Shown here in pieces: positions 25,201 through 37,657 of a DNA stretch of 64,000 nt. Under the pieces are notes generated by a model. It was not told the DNA's origin and did no database searches. It saw nothing but the letters and a program-made list of their open reading frames with translations. The first letter of the stretch is position 1; every line of letters starts with the position of its first letter. The DNA is taken from contig CAJNOP010000017.1 in assembly GCA_905250075.1 (NCBI GenBank), positions 186,001-250,000 on the forward strand, read 5' to 3'. The position numbers and the translations under genes are program-made. The DNA comes from Rotaria sp. Silwood1 (Eukaryota; Rotifera; Eurotatoria; Philodinida; Philodinidae).

Positions 25201-28200
25201 AGGTCAGATCTATAAAAATTTCTTCTTTTTTATTTTCATGGACATTCACAACAGCCAGAGACAAAATAGAAAAACATGTTCTTAAATCGAACGTTTTATC
25301 TTGACAGTAATTTTTGTTTTTCTTCTCTCATCACTCATTAAGTTTCATTCAAATGAGAAAAACAAAACATATTTAATCGATCGAATTCAGAAAAAAAAAA
25401 GAAGTTTAATCGTAATCGTTCTATCACTAAGTGTGAGTGTGTTGTACGTCGAAAACTCAAAATCAAGAGTGAGTGAAAAAAAAAAACAAAATGTATTAAA
25501 TTTTGTTTGATTGTAAATTAAATCATAGTTTTTTTGTACGTCGAAAAAATCTTGTTTTTTTCCGTCCAATGAACCAACAACGATAAAAACAATTGTTTTT
25601 ATTTAATTAAATAAAATAATTAAATAACAAATGGATGTCGAAAAATATTAATTTAACAACAAAAACAAAAATTTTGGTTATTCAATTTTCACATGTATTC
25701 TAAAGTAATCGATGAATATTATTATGTTGATATTGATTATTCTATCTATTCTTAATATTTGACATCCAGAAATTAAATCAATATTAACTTTATTGATTTT
25801 ATTTATCAAATCAATTCAGTAAGATAACAACGACGAATAAAATATGGCTGATTTTATTTTTTTTTGTAATTGTGATGAGAAAACTTTTGTAAAAGCATGA
25901 ATTTGTGATAAACGATTTCGATTAAAACAATATGAATACCATAATTCGATGATTGATGTCATTAGTTAATGAATGAAAACAGATGATTTGTTGAGAAACT
26001 GAAAGAAATTTACAATGAAAAAAACACATATATAAACATCTAACGTTCGATTTAATCATGTATTCAAATCGCCAATAAGTCATAAAAACAGGCGAACAAA
26101 AAAAAAAAATAATAGTTTGTTGGCTGTTGCTTGTATGTCTATATTTTCAGTTGCATTATGCAACAATGATCCATCATCAGGTCCATCTAATACCATTCTA
26201 GTACCATTCAGCAAAAGCTACCACAACTTAAACGAGTCGTAAGTTATTTGTTTTTTTTTTTTCTTATAATATATAACTAAAAGAATAATACTTTTGTTCT
26301 TTGTTTTTTTCCTATATTATTAAGGATGATATTGATCTTCCGACGAAAATTGGTTTTGGCGTTGATAATGAAATAATACATTTACCAAAATCAGCACCAC
26401 ATTGTGTACCACAAGAAATGCAAGCATTTTTAGCAAAATTTATTGATGAATATTATCGTTTATTTGATACACGTGGTCGTGGTGAATTACATGCATGTTA
26501 TCATGATTTATGTATGTTTTCATTATGTATTGCACCAACTGAAAGTTCATTAGTTCCAACAAAATCTTATAAATATGGTCCATTAATATATGAATCAAGA
26601 AATTTAAAAAAAATTTTCGATGATAATAAACGTGCAACTTTATTACGACATGGAAAAACGGATGTATTAGATTTTTTGAGAATCAAATTTCCATTAACAA
26701 AACATGATGGAAAATCATTTCATGTTGATGTTTTCTCAACAGGTGTAAGTTTTCTAATGTTGTGATTTATAAATAATTGCATTCTTAGTATTTTCGAAAT
26801 TTGTATTCGATTATGTCGCTTGAAATTCTGCACAATACAACGGAATTTTTTTTCTTTCTCAACTATTTTGACAGAACGTTTTTCTTCGTTCATCATTGTT
26901 GCTTTTGTTGTTATATGGTTCCCATTCATCGTCTCAGTCAAGGATAATTCCAAGCCGGGGATCATACCCTCAGTCTTGAAAAATTTCTGTTTATTTCAGC
27001 CTTTTATTCATGTTTTTACTCATCAAGTCTCAAAAAAAATTCTCGATGCTCGCCCAATCGTTGTGGTCTCAGTTATAATCTAACAGATTTAAATCAAACA
27101 GACACAGTAACTTACGTTTCTTCGGTATGAATTCACGGACATGGTTTTTATACTATTTTTCGCTTAGATAACGTGTGTAAATCTTAAAAATATTCGGCAA
27201 ACATTTACTTTGTAAAATTAGCGTACTATCTTTTGTGTAGATCAGTCAGAATTGACTCTCTGATCTTCTATTATGGAGAAGAACTAAGATTTTTCTGCGG
27301 TAGCAGCTGTATGCGTCTTATTTTAACAGACTGAGCGTTGTCTCTTGTCAAGGAGGTGCTATTTCATTATTTTCATCTTTTATCCGGTATATCTATAACG
27401 ATTTTTCAAATTGTATTATAGATGGTTTTGTAGAAATTTTCAAGCACTACTTTTTTTTTTTTTATAAAAAAAGGTGTTTGCATTAAGTGAAAAATAGAGA
27501 AGAGATTTTGAAAATATTAGAAGTGCAATTACTTGTAAGGTATTCGTTATTTTTCATATATTCATGTTTTGAATGTTCTACAGAATAATCGAGCTATATT
27601 TACTGTTAATGGTGTTTACAGAGAAAGTAAGTTTTTTTTTTTGTGTTTTTTATAAATAAAATATCTACGTTTCCTAAATCTAGTCGATCAAGGAGTTAAT
27701 GGACCTGTACGTAGCTTTCAACGTACATTTACTTGTTCACAAACGACTTCAGGGTAAAATAAAGAGTTTTATAATTTCTTTGTCTTTGTGTAAAGACTTT
27801 TAATTATTTAGTGTTTTGATTGTTGCTGATCATATTATGATTCTTAATGCAACTGATAGTCAAGTTTTGGTATGTATTATATATTTTTTTTTGCTTGTCA
27901 GTAACGAAGATAATATATCCTCTTCTTTTATAGAATATGACTCGTTCTACACCACCGGCTAGTTCATCAACAGACCCATCATCATCAAGAACAATGGAAA
28001 GTCAAAATTGTCCTGGGCCAACTATTGATATACAAACACAAATGGTACAAAGATTTTCTCAACAATCTGGCATGAATATTGAATATTCAAAACTGTTAGT
28101 TTTTTTTTTTAATTTTCAAATAGATATTTACTTTTCTATTGTTGAAATTTTAGTTGTTTGTCAGAAAATGATTGGAATTATGAAAAAGCTGCACAAAAAT

Positions 28201-28312
28201 TTCAAGATTGTCAAAAAATGGTTTGTTGTTTTTTTCTGTCATGTTCTTTAATTAATATTTTTATTTGTTAATTTAGAATTTAATTCCTCCTGAAGCTTTT
28301 AAAAAACCTTAA
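22292..28312 (+). CDS. NXF1: Nuclear RNA export factor 1 (TAP/NXF1), complete
   Basis: Fifteen exons: 22292-22696, 22769-22879, 22952-23023, 23075-23147, 23205-23293, 24911-25012, 25078-25202, 26202-26238, 26325-26744, 27584-27626, 27684-27753, 27812-27869, 27934-28094, 28154-28220 and 28277-28312. All phases close, giving 622 aa (human 619). The layout is that of NXF1. An Arg/Gly/Ser-rich RNA-binding N-terminus covers about 1-100. The RRM-like fold follows (WWRISIPQAGAIGKERVMST ... YFIDRDTNTGVFFVHDREEA). Leucine-rich repeats cover about 220-330 (TRQLDLGSNNISNLY, LEQLSLASNQ). An NTF2-like domain covers about 345-520 (HCVPQEMQAFLAKFIDEYY), with FTVNGVYRE and GPVRSFQRTF. The TAP-C/UBA-like end (SQQSGMNIEYSK ... 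NDWNYEKAAQKF) binds nucleoporin FG repeats. Role: with NXT1 it carries mRNA through nuclear pores. Introns 5, 7 and 9 are 0.8-1.6 kb; the rest are about 50-90 nt. Confidence 0.95.
23908..24106. mobile_element. hAT-type MITE in NXF1 intron 5
   Basis: A 199-bp element with terminal inverted repeats TAGCGGCGTAACCA (left) and TGGTTACGCCACTA (right; reverse complement TAGTGGCGTAACCA). It is flanked by a perfect 8-bp duplication TTCATACT at 23900-23907 and 24107-24114. An 8-bp duplication and a TAG-starting terminus are hAT-superfamily traits. It is much richer in G+C than its surroundings and contains five copies of a GGTAGGGCT motif. There is no coding capacity. The exact duplication suggests a fairly recent insertion. 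Confidence 0.88.
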
Positions 28313-29824
28313 TTGAAACATTGTTATCTTACGACAAACATATACATTCTTTTGCTATACATATATTTTTTGTATTTATTACTCTATTGCCTCTTATTTT
28401 TGTTGATATCGTTCAAACAACGTTGTTCGTCTACGTTTGGTTGTTTTTCTATTGTAATAAGATTCAATTGTCATGCATTCTTTTTTTTTTTGGTTTCTTT
28501 TTGTTCTTTTTTTTGAATTATTTGTTTCATTGATGGATATATCACTATCTTGTATTTCTGTTATTTTCAATTCGATCACCCAAGATAGTGTGAAAGCATA
28601 CAAGAAATTATATTAAAAGAAATTAACTTAATCACATTTTCTAATAAAGAATATGAAACATAAACGATTGATGTGTTGGAGACAATAAAAACATAGAATT
28701 TTCGGCTAAAGATTACGAATTTGACATGCTACAAGTCTTCGATAGGAACATTATAAGATATGCTTGATTATGTAGTCAAAAAAACTGATTTCCATATAAT
28801 CGTTTATTTCTGTGAATTTCATTAGACATATCATAGTTACAATACATAATATCAATGTCAGTTGCTATGTAGGTTTGTCTAACAAGACAATGTTTTCAAT
28901 TGATTTATTGTTTTCTTATCAAAAGCTACTGAGGTATGGGTTATCTGACATGCTGATCCAGAATAGGATCATAAGAAATCTTGTTAGACCTTTGTATATT
29001 GATTTTCTGAGAAACTGCTTTTCTAGACGAACAAATATTTTGACAACGTCATTTTGGATCTACTTACATTATAGAGCATATCGAGTTGTCCACGAATAAT
29101 TTATTTTTGCTTTTTTTAAAACAGAAATTTTAAATAAAATAATATTATCTGGAAGATTTTTCCACTGATATATTGATATGTATCTATTGTATTTATTGTA
29201 AATAAAAAGGACTGTGTTGTATACGAAAAAAACCTATTTGTACCAGAAAAATTTTATACAACCACTATATGGAGACATATGGGGAGGTTCTCATGCTGAT
29301 ATTCGAAATCAGCATGATCGATAATTTACGACTTCACTAGCTTTTAGTGAGAAAACAATGAATTAATTGAAAACGTTCCCTCCTAAAACATATCCAGTCA
29401 AAAAATTACAAAAACAATATTGTATGCGGCAGAAAAATAAGATAGAAATGATACATATCGAAAAGAGGTCTTTACAAGCATTTTTCATCAAAAATCATTT
29501 TCTTCGAAGAAAGTCAATTTATATATAGATTCTGCTCAAGAAAAGTTAGTCGAATGTCACTTAATGAAATCCATCCATTTATTTTAAAAATCACATTATC
29601 TGAACGTATCACGAAAAAGTAGGCATTTAGCAGCGTTTCGATTCTAACATAACTGACATACAATCAATTGTGTGTGTGTGAGCGTCTGAGTAAAGGAGAT
29701 CTTATCTGATTAAAGTTCACTTTAGTTTGAAGTGTTCAAAATAAGTCTTTACAGCGTATTTCTAAAAGAAAAAGGTATGGTTACCATTTGTAGCATGAGG
29801 ATAGGATAATGGAAGATAACAAGA

Positions 29825-29861
<37 letters not shown>

Positions 29862-31411
29862 ATCCATATTACACATCGATGACGCTAAAGGTATAAAATT
29901 TCTAGAAGCTGATTTAAAACTACTGAGACACAATTTGAAAAGTGATTTTATATCGATATAAATTGTCACTGGATACAAGTTTTATCTGTACAGGTGTGCC
30001 AACTTAATTGTAAGTGATCTTTTACTGATATATTTATCTGTTAGACCTCTTACCTGCTTACTCAGATAGATGTTGTTTTCTTTGAATACTTGGTAATTTA
30101 TGAACAACTTGTATTTTAATTTACTGTGACCTATGCTGGCATGCCAATGAATTGAACCACATAGTAACGGTTATATAAATAGGGTAGAGATCGTCCGTAG
30201 CGTATGATGTGTTGATTGATAATAGTGTCGAGATTTGTAAAGTCATAATGATTATACATGTGGTGTTTCTAGCATATTCGAGGTTGATAGAATCAATTTT
30301 ACATGATCTATTTACATTCATATTTCTGTCTGAACTGACATTCATTCTATATCGAGGATTTTTATGGAAACATAGGGGTGACTTTGACGATCTCTTTTTA
30401 ATCAATGAATCTTTCAATCTATTGTTATAAGTCTCTGATCGCTTTGATAAAACCTTTATTTCGAATAACTGTGTTTATTACTTTGCCAAAAAACTCTTCT
30501 GAATCCGTCTAATACTGAAAGCATATCGTGCCAAGCTAAACTTATGATTGCTGTCTATTTCGTAAATAGACAAGTATTCGTGGCGTAGGCATGTGTGAGT
30601 GTTAGCGTTTACAACAGTGATGAAAAGTGTATTTTAGATGTGCGCATTTCTTCACTCTGTTTATTTCATGAAACAAGACAAGAAGAGAAAGGCATACAAA
30701 CGTTAATTAAGGGCAAATAAAAGAAATCGAACTGAAATAATATTAACGGATATGCCAAGCAAACAAAAAAAATCAAAGAGAAGAAAAGAGACTAGAAAAG
30801 ATTGAGGAATGCACTGTAACATAATGGATGTTGGCGTTGATGTGTATTTTGTAGTGGATCCACTCGTCGCACCTACACTCTCTAAATTGCATAATATCTA
30901 GGTTCGGTCCGAAGATGCCTTTAACAATCCAATTTTCATAAGATTGAATGTTAAACAAAAATATTTATCCTTTAGTCTATATTATTGACTCAACATAAAA
31001 GGTTCACTTTTACTTCTCGATGCATATATCAAGAACTAAAGAAAAAAAATATATTAAAATGTAACAGTTAATCAGATGGGTTTATTGAAAACATAATGTT
31101 GATTCTTCTTGGATGAAGTTTTTACATACACTTCGAAGAAAAATATCTTTTTCGTACATTGTCATCGTCTCAAGTTTACCTATGAAAATTACAAGTATGA
31201 TGGGCGTTTTGAGCTACTTTATGTTGTCTTTTAATCACTGAAAAAAATAACAAGTCTGATTGATTGTATGAGCTCTTACAAGTTGTTGGTAGCTTATTAA
31301 ATAAATCTATTCATTGTTGACAACACGAACCATTGTTTCGTTGTTTCTTTGTGAGGTAGTACACCGAATTTCTCATTTCTAACTTCGCTTATCCAGCATC
31401 ATCGTTCAGTG
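28313..31411. other. Intergenic region with a TC microsatellite
   Basis: No gene is recognised. A perfect (TC)n run of about 15 units lies at about 29828-29857. Open frames at 28812-29099 (plus), 30121-30417 (minus) and 30209-30430 (plus) show no domain or splice partner. The 3' end of NXF1 probably lies in the first few hundred bases. Confidence 0.5.
29828..29857. repeat. (TC)15 microsatellite
   Basis: Perfect dinucleotide run in intergenic DNA. Confidence 0.95.
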
Positions 31412-34400
31412 ATGGAACAGAAACAACGTAGCTTCTGGGATATGGCAAGTGTCGTCGAGTTCAAACAAGAAGACGATAATACACAAGGTCAAAGTTGGAG
31501 AAAACGGCTCCAGACGATATTAACTGAGTGAGATGCTTTTGATTTTTTTAGCATATGCCTGAATGAATACTTTTGAAGGTGGTGTTCTTGTTGCTCGGCA
31601 CCAGCTCTAACTGGTTTACTCATCGGATCATTGCTCTTCGCTGTGGCTTTCGCAACAGCACTCACTTTATACTTGCAAAAATCAAGTAGCACCTATGAAT
31701 ATATGCGATAGGACAATTCTTGAACATAGATTTAAATAAATGTCTAAACAGCAAGCCCATATGTTTAGATTAGAAAGTGTAGTTTTTGCACCATCAATAA
31801 GTGAGTTCAAAGCGTGACGATTTTCTTTGGTCACTTTATGGTGAAGGAGTTAATGAATATTCTAATTATTTGAAGATATTGGATTAGTTGCAAATAAATT
31901 TGATAGTACCGAAAGTTTAGGAAATTCAAGTCACTTTTCAAGTGTATTCAATAAATGTCATTCTGTCATCTGCTCAATCAAACAAATGATGACATGACGT
32001 CCGACTCAATTACATACATTTTCTAAATAAACGAATAAAAATAACATTGCAAATACATAGTTTTTCACAGCGATTCATAATTTTTTCTTGGCATGCAAAA
32101 AAAGAGGTGGGACTATTAAAAAACAGCGTAGAAAATTACACTCTTAAGTAGGGTTTATAAGCTTCTTGAGTTCTACATCCAATTTTGTTGAAAACATTAC
32201 ATGCCTAGAAAAATAATGAACCCTTTAAGTGTTTATGAAAGTCGAGTGTAAGACCTTGACGAGTTGATTATGTTTATAATTCTGCAAAAAATTATGAAAA
32301 TGAAACTATAATTCACCCTTACAAGACTTATGAAATTTTCATTAAGCCTCAGCGATTTAAAAAAATTGATGCAAGATTCATACGATTAATAAATCCTTGA
32401 ACAAGTTTCATGACTCAATGCTTTTCTTTACAGTGCGCTGAAGTTCTAATATAGGCTCATCATTAACTCAAACTCAATGTGTCTCACAGTATAACAAAAT
32501 TCTTTTCGTCAACAGTTTATAGATGGACGCTTATTTAAACTCGTTTTCCACAAACGTAATTCATTTTTCATATTCTTAACTAGCTTGCTATATTATATTG
32601 CATACGAGTTCTGTGGGAAACATTATGAAAAACGACATTACACAAATACAAATATCCCATCTATTCAGTTAGAACGAAATATCGACAATGTACTCTTTGG
32701 AAAACATAGAGGACCACTTGTTTTTCCAGTTTTTTTCATTATTGTGTATGTTTCGATCAGCTTTAGCTATCCTGAAAAAATTGCTCTTCCGAAATGAAGT
32801 CAACTCCTGCTTGCATGAAAAACATGATGCTTTTTTGACAGCAAAGAGTTGATGAAGAAAGATTGATCGTTCACAGTTTTAAGTGGTCGGAAAAATGATT
32901 CTATGAATGAGGAGTAGGTTACTGTCTAAGAGAAAAGGATGAAGTCTATAGACAAATTTATTTCCAAAGTAGTCGTCAAATAGGATCGAATTTATCGACA
33001 GACCGTCGTTCTTCCTTGAACAATATTATTATTGCAAAAATTATAGTCAACCATGATTTTCTTGTACTGAGATCTGAAATTCGAAACTTTAAATAGATTC
33101 GAGTATGGTCTGCATTACAAAAACCATGACAAGTTCGATAGAAACTAGTACTACAACGACAACCATATCGACTACTTCCACTACAACAACTCAATCGACC
33201 ACAACCAGCACTGCCTCAACAACACCAGGTAATCCTACTATAGTGACCAACTGTTCGTCTCTTATTCACGAAAAATAAGTTAACCTTCGTGAACAAGAGT
33301 ATTCATAGCTGTTCTGAACTATACAGAATGTCGAAGTGAATTGTCTGTTTAAATAATTTTTAAGGAAATTTTTTTATAATAATATACTAGAAAGAGATGG
33401 GAAAAATTTATTAAAAGTGTCTGTTTTGAAACATATTGTTTCGCTTCTTTGCAAGACCTTGTAACATTTCACTTTCTAACGAGTTACCTAATTTGAGTGT
33501 GAATATAAATGAAGCTTTAATCGTACAAGATGATTTAAAAAAATGCACGAGAAAAAAAACAAGTTAGCATTTGTATCTAGCAAACATAAAAACATGTAGT
33601 CTTAATTGCCAATTATGATTGAGATAGAACTGTCATATAGTGGTGAAAGAAAAGTAACAGATAAATTTTATCTTTGTTGTTACCCTAATACAAATGTGAT
33701 GTTAGTATAACAATTGATGTCTCAAGTTTTTTATTTCTTTAATTAGTCAAAAGTGTAATATGGAATATTCGCCGGTGTAGAAATGCATTTGGTCTTGTAA
33801 CTAAAATTTTACATTGACATCGCGGCGTACTACGTGTAGCATCTCTTGAAGAACTGCGACCCATGCACGTCTATATGTACATGATGATTATAATATTTCT
33901 GATACATTCTTGTGTATCTGAATGGAATAGCTATGCAATCGAATGTGCAGTTGTACTTGTTTATTACTGTATGCGTGAAAATAGCAAGGTGATCATTAGT
34001 TAGGTTTGGAATCAGATACCACTACTATATTGACCGTAAGTGTGGAAACTCACACAAGGTTTAGGATCCAAGTCAGAGAAAGCGCGTAGTAGACGCATAC
34101 GCATTGTAGCAAGTGAGGATTTTAGAGCAAATATTAAGACACTTGAAAACGAACAAAGACATGACAACGATTGAGGATACCTCAAAAAGACTATCATATT
34201 GATTGAAACAAGTAAGAATGCAACGGAAGCCAACTCATAATATATTGAATCAAAGTATTAGAAGTGTAAGAAAAAGACTTAGCATTTTCATTATGACTAT
34301 TATGTCCGTTAGAGATGTTTGCTGAATATTTTTAAAACTGAATTATTTTCTTAGAGAGTCATGTCAGACATCGGATTTTACACAGACTGAAATTTATAAC

Positions 34401-36036
34401 GTCTATCATAATATAGGACGTATATCTACTATTATATCAGCCGCCATACGCGGCATTTCGAAGGGTCATCCAATGACAACCGATATGTGATGTGTGTATC
34501 TACAAGTATCTAATTTCTAATTGAAATAAATTGTTTCATATTTACGTGCTATACTCCGTATCTGTTTTCAAAACCCTCATATATATTCAAACTTGGATTA
34601 GGTATCTAATTCACTTTCTTGAAGTAATTCATCTTTTGCAACATTGGAATTTACTGTCAATGAAACAGAAGTATAGTACTTTCCACGAATAATAGAATTA
34701 CCGAATTGTGTACAAAATTCCATTGATTATATGACTTTAAGAGATCAATTTTTTCTAAAGATGTGAGTTCAAGTTCTACTTCAAAAATAATCGTGTTGAA
34801 ATTTTAGTGGTGCGAGAAATCAGGCGCCGGATAGTCCTCTAGTCCATCGTGCGTAGTAGAGAATTGTCTATCCTCTGCCATCATCCATCAAACTCGCGAT
34901 TATTACTACGGTTGAATGTGCACAATAGTCGCGAAGCAATCTTTGTCATATACAGTGGGTTTTCTATTCGAAGATTCTAATTCAATAGATGTTCAGGTTT
35001 TACTATGCATATAACTGACGCACAACATAAAACAAAAGAATAATGCGTTACGTTTTGTTCTCAGGATTCGTAAAATCAATACAGTACATGCGGTTGGAGA
35101 TTTTATAGTGTATGATTAATGAAAAAAGACCCCGTTGATATCTAGATGTCACGTACGCAGCATCACACAAAAGGATAAATACATCAATATTCTAAGAAAT
35201 TGTAGTCCAAGATACATCACAACAAGATACTCTACCGCGCATATAATACTTGTCTACTGATCTTCAATATACAAGAAAAACAAAGTGTGATCTAGAAGTA
35301 GCATGTGCTAATGACTCAATGTTAGTTCAAGTATTCAGTAATATTCACGAGAGCCATCTTCAATGCTGATTTTAATTAAGGATAATATCTTGTTATTTTA
35401 AGTATTTGTTTTTATTAAGCTTTTAATGTCAATTTGGTGACCAACAGTGACGCTGAAACTGGTTCTTGTGAGATGAGCAACAATATCACCAGTCCAACGG
35501 GATGGAGTTTTAGTGGACCTATCACACAAGTGTCTTATAGTAATACCTACTTCCTCGATCAGTCATCTTCAACACCGGGGCCCAGGTAAAATGAATATCA
35601 AGATTGTTCTTCCTGATAATTTATTTTTTTCTTTAGCGATCGTGGTCAATGTTACTTTTTCGGTCACATATCAAGTTTGACATCAATGTGGCAAACAATC
35701 GATTTGACTAACAAGGCCGATCCTCTTCTCATTGATAGTGGATTCGTAAAGTTCAATCTTTCAGCATGGATGGGTGGTCTCAACGTTCAAAATGACAGTG
35801 TTACAATGTCGCTGACTTTTATTAATGGAGTAAATCAGATAGTGGGCAATTCTATCATGATCGGACCGGTGCTTGCCATTGATCGAGGAAGCATATCATC
35901 ACTAATCTTTCAGCAGGCTAGTGGCATCGTGCCTGCCACCACTCGATCAATGACGTTAGTCGTCACAATGACTCGCTCTTCAGGAGCACAAAACAATGGC
36001 GATATTGACAATATTTCCGTCATTTTGTATCAGTAA
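31412..36036 (+). CDS. Type II membrane protein with Thr/Ser stalk and beta-rich ectodomain, function unknown
   Basis: Five exons: 31412-31527, 31579-31685, 33097-33228, 35420-35585 and 35637-36036, phases closing to 306 aa. Order: a charged cytosolic head (MEQKQRSFWDMASVVEF); a Cys patch (WCSCCS); one membrane span (ALTGLLIGSLLFAVAFATAL); a mucin-like stalk of Thr and Ser (about residues 85-118); then an ectodomain of about 185 residues. The ectodomain begins NLVTNSDAETGSC and has CYFFGHISSLTSMWQTIDL, FNLSAWMGG, MSLTFING and GDIDNISVILYQ. No signal peptide precedes the span, so type II topology is inferred. The ectodomain has the alternating pattern of a jelly-roll or carbohydrate-binding fold, but I do not recognise a named family. 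The exon 2 donor (GTAGCA) is weak and its intron long, so that junction is the least certain. Its codons look less A+T-rich than those of its neighbours. Confidence 0.72.
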
Positions 36037-37657
36037 TGAATAAATGCACTTTTCCTCCTCTAAATGAATAGCGTATACGAGTGGCGATTGATCACATGTA
36101 CGTCTGTCTGTTTAACGTGGGTTTTGAAAACTATCCATATTGTTGACAAGAAAACTGAATTAGTATTGTGAAATGCTTTTGATCATCATCATCATCTTCT
36201 ATATATCTAATGGCACTGACCACTTTAGATAGTTGAAGTCACCTGTTCTACTATCGATTTGAACTTAGGAAATCACAAAAGTTGAATTCTACAACTCTTG
36301 AACAGAAAGCATTACTGAGGCTGCAGTTTCTTTATTGTGTAGCCATAACTAGGTCACATAATTATGTGTGAAAATGTTTTAGAAACGACGAAAATTTCTT
36401 TATACCTTGCTACAGCTTCGGTATGTTTATGATTATTCATTTAAAAATAGTGTCTTCCTCAATGAAAGTGTGGAAAATTGATTTTGTTAGCGTAGAAAAT
36501 ACGCTTTTTGACTATAGAATGTTTTATAGTAGGTTGCAGTACATGCTTGAAGTACAGTCATTCGCGTGACCACGTTTATTTTTGTCTGGAATATGCTTTA
36601 TAGTATATTAGAATTGTCATACTATATCAGAATCAACAATAACTATCAGAAAAAGTGTATAAAACTACTTGACATTAATTGAATATCCAGGTCTAATCGC
36701 AAAGAGCGCAAATGATATTCAAATTGTCCATACTTCTTTTGAAGCTTTGGTCGAATCTTATTTTCGTAACAAAACGATATGGAAGAAATTAGTTTCAAAA
36801 GCTAGAGTATGACTTTTTTTATGAGGGTTTGAATGCTGATATGAATTTGATCGTGGCACTCATACTCATCTGTATTAAAAACGTGGTGTCTTTGCATCAC
36901 TAAAACAAAAGCGTTTCCAATGTCATCTATTTTAAACAGCAAATCTATATAGTATTCACAGTTTTAAACTTTGATTGATATGCAGATTATTGAATATTAC
37001 AGATATTGAGTGAACCGAAAATGATTAAACAACAATATGCATCGTATACATATATATATATATAAAGAAAAGTTCAAAACGAACAAGATTTGATAGACAG
37101 TATCTATAGATATTAAGAAAAATGTCATAAGCGTCAAGGCACCATGGAGTTTCAGAACCTTGCATCGTGTGTTTCATGTTATTTTACAATACAAACCAGA
37201 TATTCGTTCGATATTGTTTCAACAAATGATGCATCCAAGAAACAACTAACAAAATATAACAAAGCTAAGTATTCATCAATAAAAAATATGATGAAAAACA
37301 GTTGCGATTGAGCATTGCATATTATACTTCTAATTTTCATTTGTCTGCTCATTCTATAAAAGTTTGTATAGAAAAGGCTTTCTCAAATCCAATCTGTAAG
37401 AAAATCAAATTTCAATCTACCAGATATCAATACACTTTAGCAAAGCTTTGATAGAATCTAGTAGATTTTTCTGATTAGAGACCCAATGTTTCACTTTGAT
37501 TATCACATTAAAACTCAATGAAATAAAATTTCAATATGTATTACTTAAGATTAGAGAGTTTTCGATTCTTTTATCTAAATCTGTTTCTTTTTATTCATGA
37601 AATACAAAACTATAAGTAAATGAAAAAGAAATCATTTAGGTTAACATATAATAAATT
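36037..37657. other. Intergenic region, no gene seen
   Basis: No coding signal is recognised. There is a TA-run near 37050-37063. The stretch lies between the converging 3' ends of the membrane-protein gene and the hAT-family gene. Confidence 0.5.

Noticed and set aside
26440-26965. Minus-strand open frames over the large NXF1 exon
   Set aside because: Antisense shadows of the NTF2-like exon, rich in His and Ile as expected of reverse reading.
28812-29099. A 95-codon plus-strand open frame downstream of NXF1
   Set aside because: No domain, no splice partner, no polyadenylation context; length is expected by chance in this amount of A+T-rich DNA.
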